Origin: Saccharopolyspora gregorii | GTDB taxonomy: Bacteria > Actinomycetota > Actinomycetes > Mycobacteriales > Pseudonocardiaceae | NCBI RefSeq assembly: GCF_024734405.1 | Contig: NZ_CP059556.1 | Coordinates: 6,280,422-6,344,421 of the forward strand | Length of the DNA: 64,000 nt | Direction: 5' to 3' | Shown here: positions 1-9,400 of the stretch, in pieces | Layout: every line of letters starts with the position of its first letter | Numbering within the stretch: position 1 is the stretch's first letter | The notes under the pieces: generated by a model | Database searches by the model: none | Told to the model about the DNA's origin: nothing | Seen by the model: the letters and a program-made list of their open reading frames with translations, nothing else | Made by a program: the position numbers and the translations under genes

Positions 1-161
1 TGGCTGCAGTTGCCGGTCACCCGACGGGCGCGGATCTTGCCGCGGTCCGAGATGTACTTGCGCAGCAGCGTCGTGTCCTTGTAGTCGATGCTCTGCGCAG
101 CGCGGTCCTTGCAGAACACGCAGACCTTCTTCTTAGGCTTGCGCACAGGCGCCTTGGCCAT
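1..161 (-). CDS. rpsR: 30S ribosomal protein S18, 3' part cut by window edge
   Basis: Ribosomal protein S18 of the small subunit platform, where it pairs with S6. The visible 53 residues begin [12 protein letters not shown] and contain the CVFC pair, then [18 protein letters not shown] and RARRVTGNC, all typical of S18. The ATG at 159-161 is preceded by AGGAGG at good spacing. The C-terminal end lies outside the window. It is the last visible gene of the rpsF-ssb-rpsR operon and starts 47 bp after the ssb stop. Confidence 0.97.
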   Translation of the reverse strand, partial: MAKAPVRKPKKKVCVFCKDRAAQSIDYKDTTLLRKYISDRGKIRARRVTGNCS

Positions 162-208
162 GGTCTTCCTCCTGGAAAGCTATTACGAGTCGAGTGAGCG
201 CGCGGGCG

Positions 209-697
209 TCAGAACGGCGGTTCGTCGCTGAACCCGCCGCCGGAAGAACCGGCGGGGGGAGCGGAACCCCACGGGTCGTCGGCAGGCGCGGACTGGCCGC
301 CGCCACTACCGAAACCACCGCCGCCGCCACCGCGGCTGACCTTGTTCACCTTGGCGGTCGCGTACTTCAGGGAGGGCCCGATCTCGTCGACCTCGAGCTC
401 GACGACGGTGCGCTTCTCGCCTTCCTTCGTCTCGAAGGAACGCTGGCGCAACCTGCCCTGCGCGATGACCCGCATGCCGCGGGTCAGCGTCTCGGCCACG
501 TTCTCCGCGGCCTGGCGCCAGATGTTGCAGCGCAGGAACAGCGCCTCGCCGTCCTTCCACTCGCCGGACTGGCGGTCGAAGGTGCGGGGCGTCGAGGCGA
601 TCGTGAAGTTCGCCACGGCGGCACCGGAAGGTGTGAAGCGCAGCTCCGGGTCGGCGGTGAGGTTGCCGACCACCGTGATTACCGTTTCACCGGCCAT
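209..697 (-). CDS. ssb: Single-stranded DNA-binding protein
   Basis: SSB, 162 residues, coats single-stranded DNA in replication and repair. The N-terminal two thirds (about 1-110) is the OB fold, starting [22 protein letters not shown] glycine-rich linker follows (about 120-135, [14 protein letters not shown]) and the protein ends in the acidic tip DEPPF that binds partner proteins. ATG at 695-697 has GGAG eight bases upstream. It sits between rpsF and rpsR, the usual actinobacterial arrangement. Confidence 0.97.
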   Translation of the reverse strand: MAGETVITVVGNLTADPELRFTPSGAAVANFTIASTPRTFDRQSGEWKDGEALFLRCNIWRQAAENVAETLTRGMRVIAQGRLRQRSFETKEGEKRTVVELEVDEIGPSLKYATAKVNKVSRGGGGGGFGSGGGQSAPADDPWGSAPPAGSSGGGFSDEPPF

Positions 698-796
698 CGC
701 CTGGACTCCGTCCTTGACATGCGGGGTCTCTTGACATGCGGGTCACCTGAAGTGCGGTTCGCCGCCAACGGACCGGACGAGTCCGGTCGCGGTTGC

Positions 797-1162
797 TCAG
801 GCCGAGGCCTCGGAGCGGTTGGCGTGCTTGGTCGCCTTCGCGGCCGCGCGGGCCACGCGGGCCTCCTTGCGCGGTTCGGCGACGCGCCGCTGCACCTTGG
901 TGCGCAGGATCGTCTCGTTCAAGTTCAGCTGGCGGTCCAGCTCCTTGATCGAGGCGGGCTCGCTGTTGATGTCCACGACGACGTAGATGCCCTCGGCCTG
1001 CTTCTCGATCTCGAAGGCGAGCCGGCGACGGCCCCACACATCGAGCTTCTCGACGCTGCCACCGTCGTTGCGGATGACCTTGAGGAAGTTTTCCAGGGAC
1101 TGAGGCACGGTGCGCTCGTCCAGGCTCGGGTCGAGGATGACCATGAGCTCGTAATGACGCAT
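797..1162 (-). CDS. rpsF: 30S ribosomal protein S6
   Basis: Ribosomal protein S6, binding partner of S18. The protein starts [19 protein letters not shown], the standard S6 opening, and carries the [11 protein letters not shown] segment near residue 85. I chose the ATG at 1160-1162; an in-frame GTG three codons upstream lies only 3 nt from the AGGAGG and would be too close. The C-terminal basic/alanine-rich tail (about 95-121) is an extension seen in actinobacterial S6. First gene of the rpsF-ssb-rpsR operon. Confidence 0.95.
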   Translation of the reverse strand: MRHYELMVILDPSLDERTVPQSLENFLKVIRNDGGSVEKLDVWGRRRLAFEIEKQAEGIYVVVDINSEPASIKELDRQLNLNETILRTKVQRRVAEPRKEARVARAAAKATKHANRSEASA

Positions 1163-1303
1163 GAAGACCACTCACCTCCTGTGGACTCACGGCCACGGAC
1201 TTTCCGTGGCAGGAGGGTCCTTCACGAACCCGGCAAGGCTAGCAACCAGGTCCGACAGGCCGGTGAGCCGGGTACCGCCGCGGTGGTCGCGCGGCGCGGA
1301 CGA

Positions 1304-2293
1304 TCAGGCGCGGCGCAGCACCCAGGTGCGGACCAGCGCCGCGGTGACCCCGGCCAGCGAGATCGCCGCGATGAGCACCGGCAGCGCCACCCGGTCGCCC
1401 TGGCTCATCGGCAGTGCTTCGGCCTTGCCCGCGGCCCGGACCTCCTCGCGGGCGGCCTGCTCGGCCCGCGCGCGCTCCTGGGCGGCGGCCTGTTCCCGCA
1501 GGTCGCCGATGTTCGGCGAGAAGCCGGGGGCGGCGCCGAACTGGGCCTGCGCCCACGGCGGCAGCTGCCCGGGGAGGCCGGGCGCGCCCGAGGCGTAGCC
1601 GGGTGGCGCGACGAGGACCGGCGCACCGGTCGAGTAGCCGGGCACGCCGGGGGCGGTGGTGCCGGGCGCCGGCTGCACGCCGGTGCTCGGCGGAGCGGGC
1701 GCCGTGTGGGACGGCGGCGCGGGCTGCTCGCTGGGTTCCGGTTCGGGCGCGGGCGGCGGCGGGGCCGGCTTCTCGTGCCCGGTGACGCTCGCGCCGAAGC
1801 AGCCGAGGGCGGCGAGGTTGCGGACGTGCTTGCTGACCTCGGCGCCGCGGCCCTGCAGCGCGGCCAGGCCGTCGATGCGCGGGGTGAACTCCTGGGCGAG
1901 TGCCTTTCCGGAGAACTTCTGCTTCTCCTCGGTGACCGTGCCCAGCGAGATCGCCCCGGTGTTCTTGAACTCCTGCACGGCCTGGTCGGCGATGTCGAAG
2001 CCGAACGGGAAGACCAGCAGCGTCCCCTGCCGCACCTTGGCGTCCAGCGCGTTCGGGGAGGCGAGGATGGCCTGGCCGTACTCGCTCGACTCGGTGGTGC
2101 CCGCGCACTTGTCGATGACGAGGGAGCCCGCGGCGCTCGCGGTGCCCGCGCCGAGGAGGCTGCTCGCGGTGACGAAGGCGCCGACGGTGCCCGCGGCCAG
2201 CACCCGGCCGAGCCCGGTGCGCCCCGCGCGGCGCAGCAACGGGTTCACCTGCGGCCGCGAGCCTTCGTCCGGACGCATGGCTTCGTCACTCAT
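1304..2293 (-). CDS. Exported proline-rich membrane-anchored protein of unknown function
   Basis: I do not recognise this 329-residue protein. The N-terminus has a hydrophobic segment at about residues 30-50 ending in AGTASAAG, which looks like a signal peptide. A globular part (about 55-170) holds two cysteines (DKCAG, LGCFG). A Pro/Ala/Gly-rich stretch follows (about 175-270), then a charged helix, and a C-terminal membrane segment ending RTWVLRRA (about 302-329). This suggests an extracellular domain tethered by its C-terminus. ATG at 2291-2293 follows GGGGAGGAACC; a longer frame starts 13 codons upstream but lacks a ribosome site. No LPxTG sortase motif is present. Confidence 0.8.
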   Translation of the reverse strand: MSDEAMRPDEGSRPQVNPLLRRAGRTGLGRVLAAGTVGAFVTASSLLGAGTASAAGSLVIDKCAGTTESSEYGQAILASPNALDAKVRQGTLLVFPFGFDIADQAVQEFKNTGAISLGTVTEEKQKFSGKALAQEFTPRIDGLAALQGRGAEVSKHVRNLAALGCFGASVTGHEKPAPPPPAPEPEPSEQPAPPSHTAPAPPSTGVQPAPGTTAPGVPGYSTGAPVLVAPPGYASGAPGLPGQLPPWAQAQFGAAPGFSPNIGDLREQAAAQERARAEQAAREEVRAAGKAEALPMSQGDRVALPVLIAAISLAGVTAALVRTWVLRRA

Positions 2294-2514
2294 GGTTCCT
2301 CCCCGCTGCACGACCCCGTGATACCCGTTCACCGCTTCTCAGGAAAATAACGTGTCGGACCGGCAAGTGGTGACGGCCCGCACACGAAAACTTCGGCAAA
2401 TCCGCATTGTGGGAAACCTGAACGATTGAGCACCCGTTCGCGTCACCGCTTCGGAGCAGCGGTGGACCGGGCGGCCGGGCCCCGGCGCGCGGCACGGGCC
2501 CACCGGCGGGTGGC

Positions 2515-2520
2515 TACCCT
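2515..2520 (+). promoter_or_regulatory. -10 element of a probably leaderless nfo transcript
   Basis: TACCCT fits the actinobacterial TANNNT -10 and lies 6 nt before the ATG at 2527. No Shine-Dalgarno sequence is present, so the mRNA is likely leaderless. Confidence 0.5.
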
Positions 2521-2526
2521 GCGGAC

Positions 2527-3297
2527 ATGCTCATCGGTGCTCATGTCCGGGACGACGATCCGATCACCGCGGCCCAGGAGCGGGGCGCGGACGTCGTGCA
2601 GTTCTTCCTGTCCGACCCGCAGGGCTGGAAGGCCCCGAAACCGCACCCGCAGGCCGCGGAGCTGCGCGACGGCGAGCTCGCGGTGTTCATCCACTCCCCG
2701 TACGTGATCAACGTGGCCTCGCTGAACAACCGCATCCGCATCCCGTCCCGCAAGGCCGTGGCGCAGCAGGCGAAGGCCGCCGCCGAGGTCGGCGCCCGCG
2801 GCCTCGTCGTGCACGGCGGGCACGTCACCAAGGACGACGACCCGGCCGAGGGCATCGCGAACTGGCGCAAGCTGTTCGAGCGCCAGGCCGACGAAGGCGG
2901 GTTCGCGGTACCGGTGCTGATCGAGAACACCGCGGGCGGGGCGAACGCGATGGCACGCCGCTTCGACGTGCTGGCCCGGTTGTGGGACGCGGTCGGCGAG
3001 TTCGGCGCCGGGTTCTGCCTGGACACCTGCCACGCGCACGCGGCGGGTGAAGAGCTGCCGGGCATCGCGGAGCGGGTCAAGGGCATCACCGGGCGGATCG
3101 ACCTGGTGCACCTCAACGACTCCCGCGACGCGTTCGGCTCCTCCCGGGACCGGCACGCCAACATCGGCGCGGGCGAGATCGACCCGGACGTGCTGGTCGC
3201 GGTGTGCGAGACGGCGGACGCACCGGTCGTGGTGGAGACCCCCGGCGACGGGCAGGCCGCGGACATCGGCTTCCTGCGGGACAAGGTGCGGGGTTGA
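2527..3297 (+). CDS. nfo: Endonuclease IV (AP endonuclease, deoxyribonuclease IV)
   Basis: Cuts the phosphodiester bond 5' to abasic sites in base excision repair. The 256-residue TIM barrel (AP2Ec/xylose isomerase-like fold) keeps the zinc-ligand motifs: HSPY (H56), VVHGGH (H96), ENTAGG (E133), DTCHAH (D166, H169), HLND (H195), DRHANIG (D208, H210) and ETPG (E238). Length is normal for the short bacterial type. The ATG lacks a ribosome site but has a -10 element 6 nt upstream. It is divergent from the exported protein gene ending at 1304 and is followed by a glycosyltransferase gene. Confidence 0.95.
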   Translation: MLIGAHVRDDDPITAAQERGADVVQFFLSDPQGWKAPKPHPQAAELRDGELAVFIHSPYVINVASLNNRIRIPSRKAVAQQAKAAAEVGARGLVVHGGHVTKDDDPAEGIANWRKLFERQADEGGFAVPVLIENTAGGANAMARRFDVLARLWDAVGEFGAGFCLDTCHAHAAGEELPGIAERVKGITGRIDLVHLNDSRDAFGSSRDRHANIGAGEIDPDVLVAVCETADAPVVVETPGDGQAADIGFLRDKVRG

Positions 3298-3375
3298 TCC
3301 GGGCCTGCGGCTAGGGTCGGCGCCGACAGCCGTCGAAGGTGCGGGACGGGTGCCCGCCCGGCAGGGAGGACACCG

Positions 3376-4770
3376 ATGCGCGAGCAGCTCGCGGGAACCC
3401 CGGCCGGCGCGGTTCCGGGCCGCGCGGGCCGGCGCCTCACCGCCGGAGCGCTCGCGCTGCTGTGCCTGCTCACCGCGCTGGCGCTGGCGGCGGGTTACGC
3501 GAACAAGGCGCGCTGCACCGGCCCCGAGTTCGACCAGTGGGGCCGGTCCGAACCGGCCTACCAGGAGCGGGCGTACTCCGAGGTCTGCTACTCGGACGTG
3601 CAGAACCTGTGGGTGGGCCGGGACATCGACCGGCACGTCTTCCCGTACGTGCACGGCGGCATCGACGAGGACGGATCGCTGCACGGCGGCGTCGTCGAGT
3701 ACCCGGTGCTGTCCGGGCTGCTGATCTGGCTGGGCGCGTTGTCCGTGCACACCGACGCCGGGTTCCTCGCCGCATCGGCGCTGCTCATGGCACCGTTCGG
3801 GGTGGCGGTGGCGTGGTGGCTGGGCCGGTTGAGCGGGTACCGGGCGCTGCTGTGGGCGTTGGCCCCGCCGCTGGTGCTGTACGCCTTCCACAACTGGGAC
3901 CTGCCGGTGGTGGCGTGCGCGGTGGCCGCGGTGTTCGTGGTGCACCGCGGTGGCGCGCCGCTGCGCACCCGGGCGGTGCAGGGCGCGGTGCTGCTCGGCG
4001 CGGGGTTCGCGTTCAAGATCTACCCCGGGTTGTTCGTGCTGCCGCTGGCGCTGCACGTGCTCACCGGTGGTCGCGGCGGCGCCGAGCTGCCCGCGGGGCG
4101 GCGGTTCGACGTGCGGGGCGCGCTGGCGGTGCTGGGTGCGGCGGCGGGCACGGTGGTGCTGGCGAACCTGCCGTTCGCACTGGCCGGGTTCGAGGGCTGG
4201 TGGGCGTCGTTCGAGTTCCAGTCCCAGCGGAAGGTGGACCTGAGCACGAACTCCGTCTGGTACTGGGGTTTCCGCGGGGTCGCCGACGCCGACGGGTTCC
4301 AGCAGGTGATGGGCGTGGTCTCGCCGGTGGCGGTGCTGCTGTCGTTCGCGGCCGCGTGCCTGGCGGGGGAGTGGCTGCGGCGGCGCACCGGCACCTACCC
4401 GTGGATCCAGGTGTCGGCGGCGGCGCTGTGCGGGTTCCTGCTGCTGCACAAGGTGCACTCGCCGCAGTACACCTTGTGGTTGCTGCCGTTCTTCGTGCTG
4501 CTGCGGGTGCGCTGGGGCTGGGTGGTGGCGTACCTGCTGGCCGACCTGGCGATGGGCATCAGCATCTTCCGCTGGATGGGCGAGGGCGGCGGCATCGGGG
4601 ACGGGTTCACCGCGCAGGCGCTGATGATCGGCGTGTGGGGCCGCGCGGCGCTGCTGGTCGGCCTGTTCCCGGCGTTCCTCGGGTCGACGTCCACCGTGGA
4701 CGAGGACGAGCAGGAGCCGCCCGAGTCCGATGTGGAGCGGACGGTTCAGCTCACCCGTTCTCCGCGCTGA
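3376..4770 (+). CDS. GT87-family (DUF2029) polytopic membrane glycosyltransferase
   Basis: A 464-residue integral membrane protein with about ten hydrophobic segments, of the GT-C type (GT87/DUF2029), which use polyprenyl-phosphate sugars such as polyprenyl-phosphomannose to build envelope glycans. Supporting features are the large first extracytoplasmic loop (about 45-115) with VCYSD and GGVVEYPVLSG, and the later motif FKIYPGLFVLPLAL and LLLHKVHSPQYTLWLLP, which recur in the neighbouring convergent homologue. ATG at 3376 follows GGGAGG. The stop codon overlaps the 3' end of the opposite-strand homologue by 25 bp. The sugar and acceptor cannot be told from sequence. Confidence 0.8.
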   Translation: MREQLAGTPAGAVPGRAGRRLTAGALALLCLLTALALAAGYANKARCTGPEFDQWGRSEPAYQERAYSEVCYSDVQNLWVGRDIDRHVFPYVHGGIDEDGSLHGGVVEYPVLSGLLIWLGALSVHTDAGFLAASALLMAPFGVAVAWWLGRLSGYRALLWALAPPLVLYAFHNWDLPVVACAVAAVFVVHRGGAPLRTRAVQGAVLLGAGFAFKIYPGLFVLPLALHVLTGGRGGAELPAGRRFDVRGALAVLGAAAGTVVLANLPFALAGFEGWWASFEFQSQRKVDLSTNSVWYWGFRGVADADGFQQVMGVVSPVAVLLSFAAACLAGEWLRRRTGTYPWIQVSAAALCGFLLLHKVHSPQYTLWLLPFFVLLRVRWGWVVAYLLADLAMGISIFRWMGEGGGIGDGFTAQALMIGVWGRAALLVGLFPAFLGSTSTVDEDEQEPPESDVERTVQLTRSPR

Positions 4771-6404
4771 ACACCCGGCCCGACGGTCCGGGCCCAACCG
4801 CTGATCCGCCGCGCCGCACCTCGCGGCCACGGCACCACCACCCGGTCCGGGGCGCCGTCGAGGGATCCGCCCGCCGGGTCGTCCACCGCCGCGGGCCCGT
4901 GCGAACCCGCCGGGCCGAGCGCGCGGCGCACCCGGTCCGCTTCCGGGTGCAGCACCTCGTGCACGACCAGCGCGCACAGCGCGATCACCAGCACGTCGCG
5001 GATCAGCACGGCGCCCAGGAACCAGCCCTCCGGCAACCCCTTGTTGTCGGTGCCCAGGTAGTAGTACATCCGCGGCGCCCACATCGCGGCGTCCGCGACC
5101 ATCCAGGTCAGCAGCCACCGCCAGCGCGGCACGGCCAGCACCGCCAGCGGAACCAGCCACAGCGAGTACTGCGGACTCCACACCTTGTTGGTCAGCAGGA
5201 ACGCGGCGACCACCAGGAAGCACAGCTGCACCAGCCGGGGCCGCACCGGCGCGGCCAGCGCCAGCCAGCCGATCCCGGCGCAGGCCAGCGCGAACAGCCC
5301 CAGCGCCACCGCGTTGAGCACCACCGGTGCCTGCCCGGCGGCGAGCGGCCCGTCGAACCCGGCCCAGCCGGTGAAGTGGGCGAGCGCGTTGTACAGCGAA
5401 TCCGGGTCGGCCGCGCGCGAGGTGTTGAGCCGGTAGAACTCGCCCCAGCCCACCGGGTACAGCAGCAGGATCGGCAGGTTCACCACCAGCCAGGCCGCCG
5501 CGGCTCCGGCGAGCGCGCGCCCGCCGTCGCGCGATCGGCCCGCGCGCAGGCACAGCACCAGCAGCGGGCCGAGCAGCAGCAGCGGGTACAGCTTCGCCGC
5601 GCCGCCCAGCCCGATCAGCACCCCGGCCAGCCACGGTCGTCGCTTCGCCCAGGCGAGCAGCCCGGTGGTGGCCAGCGCGGCGCTCAGCGCGTCGAAGTTG
5701 GTGAAGGCGTGCACGAACACCAGCGGGCTCAGCGCGACGAGCGCAGCGTCCCAGGTGCGGCGCGCGGCGAGCCGCATCGCCGCCCACACCACGACGAGCC
5801 AGGCCGCGGTCAGCCAGAACGCGGTGACGTTGAAGTACAGGACGGTGATCATCGCCGCGGGCAGCCAGCCCAGCGCGGACAGCGTCGACCAGCCGTCGGT
5901 GATCTTCGCGTTGATCCACTGGAAGACCCCGGTGACCACCGGGTACTCCATGTAGTGCTGCTGTTCCGGCGGAGTCCCGGGCGCGGCCGTCCACGGCGTC
6001 TTGTACGGGAACACCCCGTCGGGGGCGAGGTCGCCCATGCCGAAGCGGGGGATGATGTCGGAGTAGCACATCGCCGTGTACTGCCGGTTCGCCCGCCAGT
6101 CCAGCTGGGTGCCCGCCGAGGTGTCGTAGGTCTGCAGGCAGGGCGCCTTGAACAGCCAGGCCGCGGCGAGCGTGATCATCGCCAGCAGCAGCAGGACGCG
6201 CAGCGGCGTCCAGAACCACTGCCTGCCCACCTGCGCGTGCCGCCCCAGCGGGCCGCCGAACGGCCGGGAGGCCGCCGCGGCGACGGGTTCGGTCCAGGTC
6301 GGCACGACCCGGTCCGCCGCGTCCAGCGAGTCGCCGTCCACTGCCGCGCTCACCTTGTCGGGCTCCTCGGGCTCGGTGCCGGCGTGCTCGGGCTTCGTGG
6401 ACAC
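4746..6404 (-). CDS. GT87-family (DUF2029) polytopic membrane glycosyltransferase
   Basis: Second GT-C/GT87-like enzyme, 552 residues, convergent with and related to the gene at 3376-4770. Shared motifs are AMCYSDI, HYMEYPVVTG, AAKLYPLLLLGPLL and LLTNKVWSPQYSLWLVPL. It has a charged cytoplasmic N-terminus (about 1-65), 10-12 membrane segments and a basic C-terminal tail. GTG at 6402-6404 has no ribosome site; a TAGCAT -10 lies 6 nt upstream, so the transcript may be leaderless. The closest known functions in the family are mannosyl or arabinosyl transfer to lipoglycans, but the substrate is unknown. Confidence 0.8.
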   Translation of the reverse strand: MSTKPEHAGTEPEEPDKVSAAVDGDSLDAADRVVPTWTEPVAAAASRPFGGPLGRHAQVGRQWFWTPLRVLLLLAMITLAAAWLFKAPCLQTYDTSAGTQLDWRANRQYTAMCYSDIIPRFGMGDLAPDGVFPYKTPWTAAPGTPPEQQHYMEYPVVTGVFQWINAKITDGWSTLSALGWLPAAMITVLYFNVTAFWLTAAWLVVVWAAMRLAARRTWDAALVALSPLVFVHAFTNFDALSAALATTGLLAWAKRRPWLAGVLIGLGGAAKLYPLLLLGPLLVLCLRAGRSRDGGRALAGAAAAWLVVNLPILLLYPVGWGEFYRLNTSRAADPDSLYNALAHFTGWAGFDGPLAAGQAPVVLNAVALGLFALACAGIGWLALAAPVRPRLVQLCFLVVAAFLLTNKVWSPQYSLWLVPLAVLAVPRWRWLLTWMVADAAMWAPRMYYYLGTDNKGLPEGWFLGAVLIRDVLVIALCALVVHEVLHPEADRVRRALGPAGSHGPAAVDDPAGGSLDGAPDRVVVPWPRGAARRISGWARTVGPGVQRGERVS

Positions 6405-6439
6405 GCCCGGATGCTACGGCGTGCGGACGGGTCTCCCAC

Positions 6440-6478
6440 GCCCGCACCGGGCGGCGTCGCGCGCCGCCCGGTGCGGGC
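6440..6478 (-). terminator. Strong hairpin downstream of the PBP gene
   Basis: A perfect 17-bp inverted repeat (6440-6456 and 6462-6478) with a 5-nt loop lies 6 bp past the stop codon of the minus-strand PBP gene. There is no U tract, as is common in high-GC actinomycetes. Confidence 0.7.
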
Positions 6479-6483
6479 CGGGA

Positions 6484-9400
6484 TCATTCGCCGTCGCGTC
6501 CGCGGGTCGGACCGACGGCGTGGCCGCCGGGCCCGTCATCGTCGTCGTCACCGTGCCCCGGCGGGCAGCCGAACAGACCGCATTCGTCGGACGGGTCGGA
6601 GCCCTCGGACTCGCTCTCCGACGTCTCGCTCTCGCTGGTGGTCGTCTCCTCCGACGTGGGAGGCGGCGGCTCCGAGGTCGGCGGCGGCGGCGGTTCCTCG
6701 CTCGTCGTCGTCGGCTGCGGCGGGAGCTTCTGCTCGAACTGGCCGATCGGGCTGGCCTTCGGGAACTGCTCCACCGGCAGGTTCTTGTGGTACTCGTTCA
6801 TGAATTCCTGCCAGATGTCACCGGGCAGGCCGCTGCCGTAGATGATCTTCCCGTTGGCCTGCTCCACCGGCACCGGCTTGCCGTCCTCGTCGGCGAGCAT
6901 GCCGACCGCGGTGGACAGCTGCGGCGTGGCACCGATCATCCAGGCGTTCTGGTTCTTCTCGGTGTCGAAGTACTGGTGGGTACCGGTCTTCGCCGCCACC
7001 GGCCGGTTGCCGTCCAGCGGCAGCTTCGAGTGCTCGGCAACCCCGATCATCGACTGGATGAGGTTCGCCGCGAGGTTCTTGCTCTCCGACGCGCTGTCGG
7101 AGAACGCCGGCTTGGACGGCTCCGGCGCGAACTCCTCGGTCTTCACCGCGTTCTGGATCTTCGACACGAACTGCGGGTGGACCTGCTTGCCCTCGTTCGC
7201 GAAGGTCGCGTACGAGGCCGCCATGTCGATCGCCCGCACCGGGTAGGCGCCCAGCGCGATACCGGCGTCGACGCCGCCGTCCTCGTTCTGGAGGGTCGGC
7301 TCGCCGTTGTACTCCGCGGGGATGCCCGCCTGGATCGCGGCATCCCGCACCGCCGGGGTGCGGAACTTCGCGGCCATGTTCACGAACACGGTGTTCACCG
7401 ACTTGTTCATGGCCTCGCGGACACCGCAGTGCTTCGGGTCGTCGCACACCGAGCCCGGCGCGTTGCCGAACGTGGTGCCCAGGATCTCCTGGTGGTCGCT
7501 GCCGTCGTAGTACTCGCCGATGCCGTAGTCCTTCTCCAGACCGGCCATCACCACGAACGGCTTGAACGACGAACCCGGCGGCTGCGGCGAGGCGGCGTAG
7601 TCGAAGTACACCTGGTCACCGCCGCCGTAGTAGGCCCGGACCCCACCGGTCTTCGGATCGACCGCGACCAGCGAGGTGCGCAGGTTCTGCGGCTGGCCCT
7701 GCGTCACCTTCCGGACCGCGTCCTCGGCCATCCGCTGCGCGTTCGGGTCGATCGTCGTGGTGATCGTGTAGCCGCCGAGGGTCAGCGCCTGCTCGCTGTA
7801 GCCCTCGCGCTCCAGCTCGGCCAGCACCTGCTTGCGGATGTGCAGCTGGGAGGAGTTGCCCTCCGACTTGCTCTTCCACGCCTCTCGCTCCCGGGTCTCG
7901 GGCAGCGCCATGCTCGCGCGGACGTCCTGGCTGATGAAGCCGTTCTTCAGCATCTGGCCGGCCACGTACTCCCAGCGCCACTGCCCCTGCTCCGGGTCGA
8001 CCCGGGGGTCGTTGGCGGTGGGGCGCTGCACCATGCCGGCCAGGACCGCGGCCTCGCTCGGGTCCAGGTCCTTCGGCAGCTTGCCGAAGTAGGCCTCCGC
8101 CGCGGTGTGGATGCCGTAGGCGCCGCGGCCGTAGTACGCGGTGTTCAGGTAGGCCTTGAGGATGTCGTCCTTCGACTGCTGGTTGGTCACCTTGTAGGCG
8201 ACCACGACTTCCTTGACCTTCCGGGTGATCGAGTACTCGTCCTGGTCCAGCGCCAGCTTCACGTACTGCTGGGTCAGCGTGGAACCGCCACCGGCGCCAC
8301 CGCCGATCTGGTTGTACACCGCGACCAGGATGCCGCGGATGGAGAAGCCCGGGTTGGTGTAGAAGGACGCGTCCTCCGCGGCGACCGTGGCGTCGAGCAT
8401 CGGCTTCGAGACCTCGGCCCGCAGGTCCCGGATCATCGTCTTGGAACCCGCCTCGGGGACGATGCGGGTCATCTCCTGGCCGTCGGCGTAGTTGACGACG
8501 ATCGTCTGCTCGGTGCGGCTGGCGATCTCCTCGGGGTTCGGGACCTCCCACATGGTGTAGCCCCACGCGAACGTCCCGATGCCCAGCAGCAGCATCGCCG
8601 CGGCCGCCACGTAGCAGGTGCGGCGGATGCGCCGCCAGATCTTCTTCCGCTTGGCCTTGCGGGCGCTCACCTCGTCGTCCGGGTCGAGCAGCTCGTCGTC
8701 GGGGCCGAACCCGTCGTCGCCATGTCCGCGATCCCCGTACCGGTCGTCGTACCCGTCGTCGTAGTCGTCGTCGTAGCGACCGTCGTCGGAGTACGCGTCG
8801 TTCGTCGAGTAGTAGTCGTACGAGCTCTGCGTGGCCTCGTGGGTGAGCAGCTGCGGTTCGCGCGGCGAGTCACCGCTCGCGCCACTGGCACCCGCCGCAC
8901 CCGCGGCTCCGGCACCTGCCGCTCCTGCGGCTCCGGCACCCGCCGCGCCACCGCCCGCCGCGGCGGCCGCACCGCCGAGCGCGGCCGCACCGGCCACGCC
9001 GCCGACGACGCCACCGGCCACGGCACCACCGCGACCGCGACCCTGGTCCTTGCCGTCCCCGGGGGTCTGCGGGATGTTCTCGGTCGGCCGCTCAGCGGGC
9101 GGCACCGCGCCAGGCGCGGGCCTGCCACCGGGCTGGGGGACCTGCCGGGTGCTCTGGCCACCGGGCGGCGGCGGAGGCACCTGGCGGGTGGGCTGCTGGC
9201 CGGGACGCTGCGGCGGCCTGAACTGCTGGGTGCTCTGCTCGTCCGGAGTCGCGGGGCCGCCCTGCTGCGCGGCTCCCTGCTGGCCCGGTCCCTGCTGGCC
9301 CGGTCCCTGCTGGCCCGCTCCCTGCTGGCCGGGGCCGGGCTGGCGCTGGGTGCGCTGGTCCGCCGCGGGCGGCGGTGCCTGGGTGAACGAGGTCGGCAGG

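Noticed and set aside
194..2350. 718-codon frame on the plus strand across ssb, rpsF and the exported protein gene
   Set aside because: It is a shadow of the minus-strand genes, which have clear family matches and ribosome sites.
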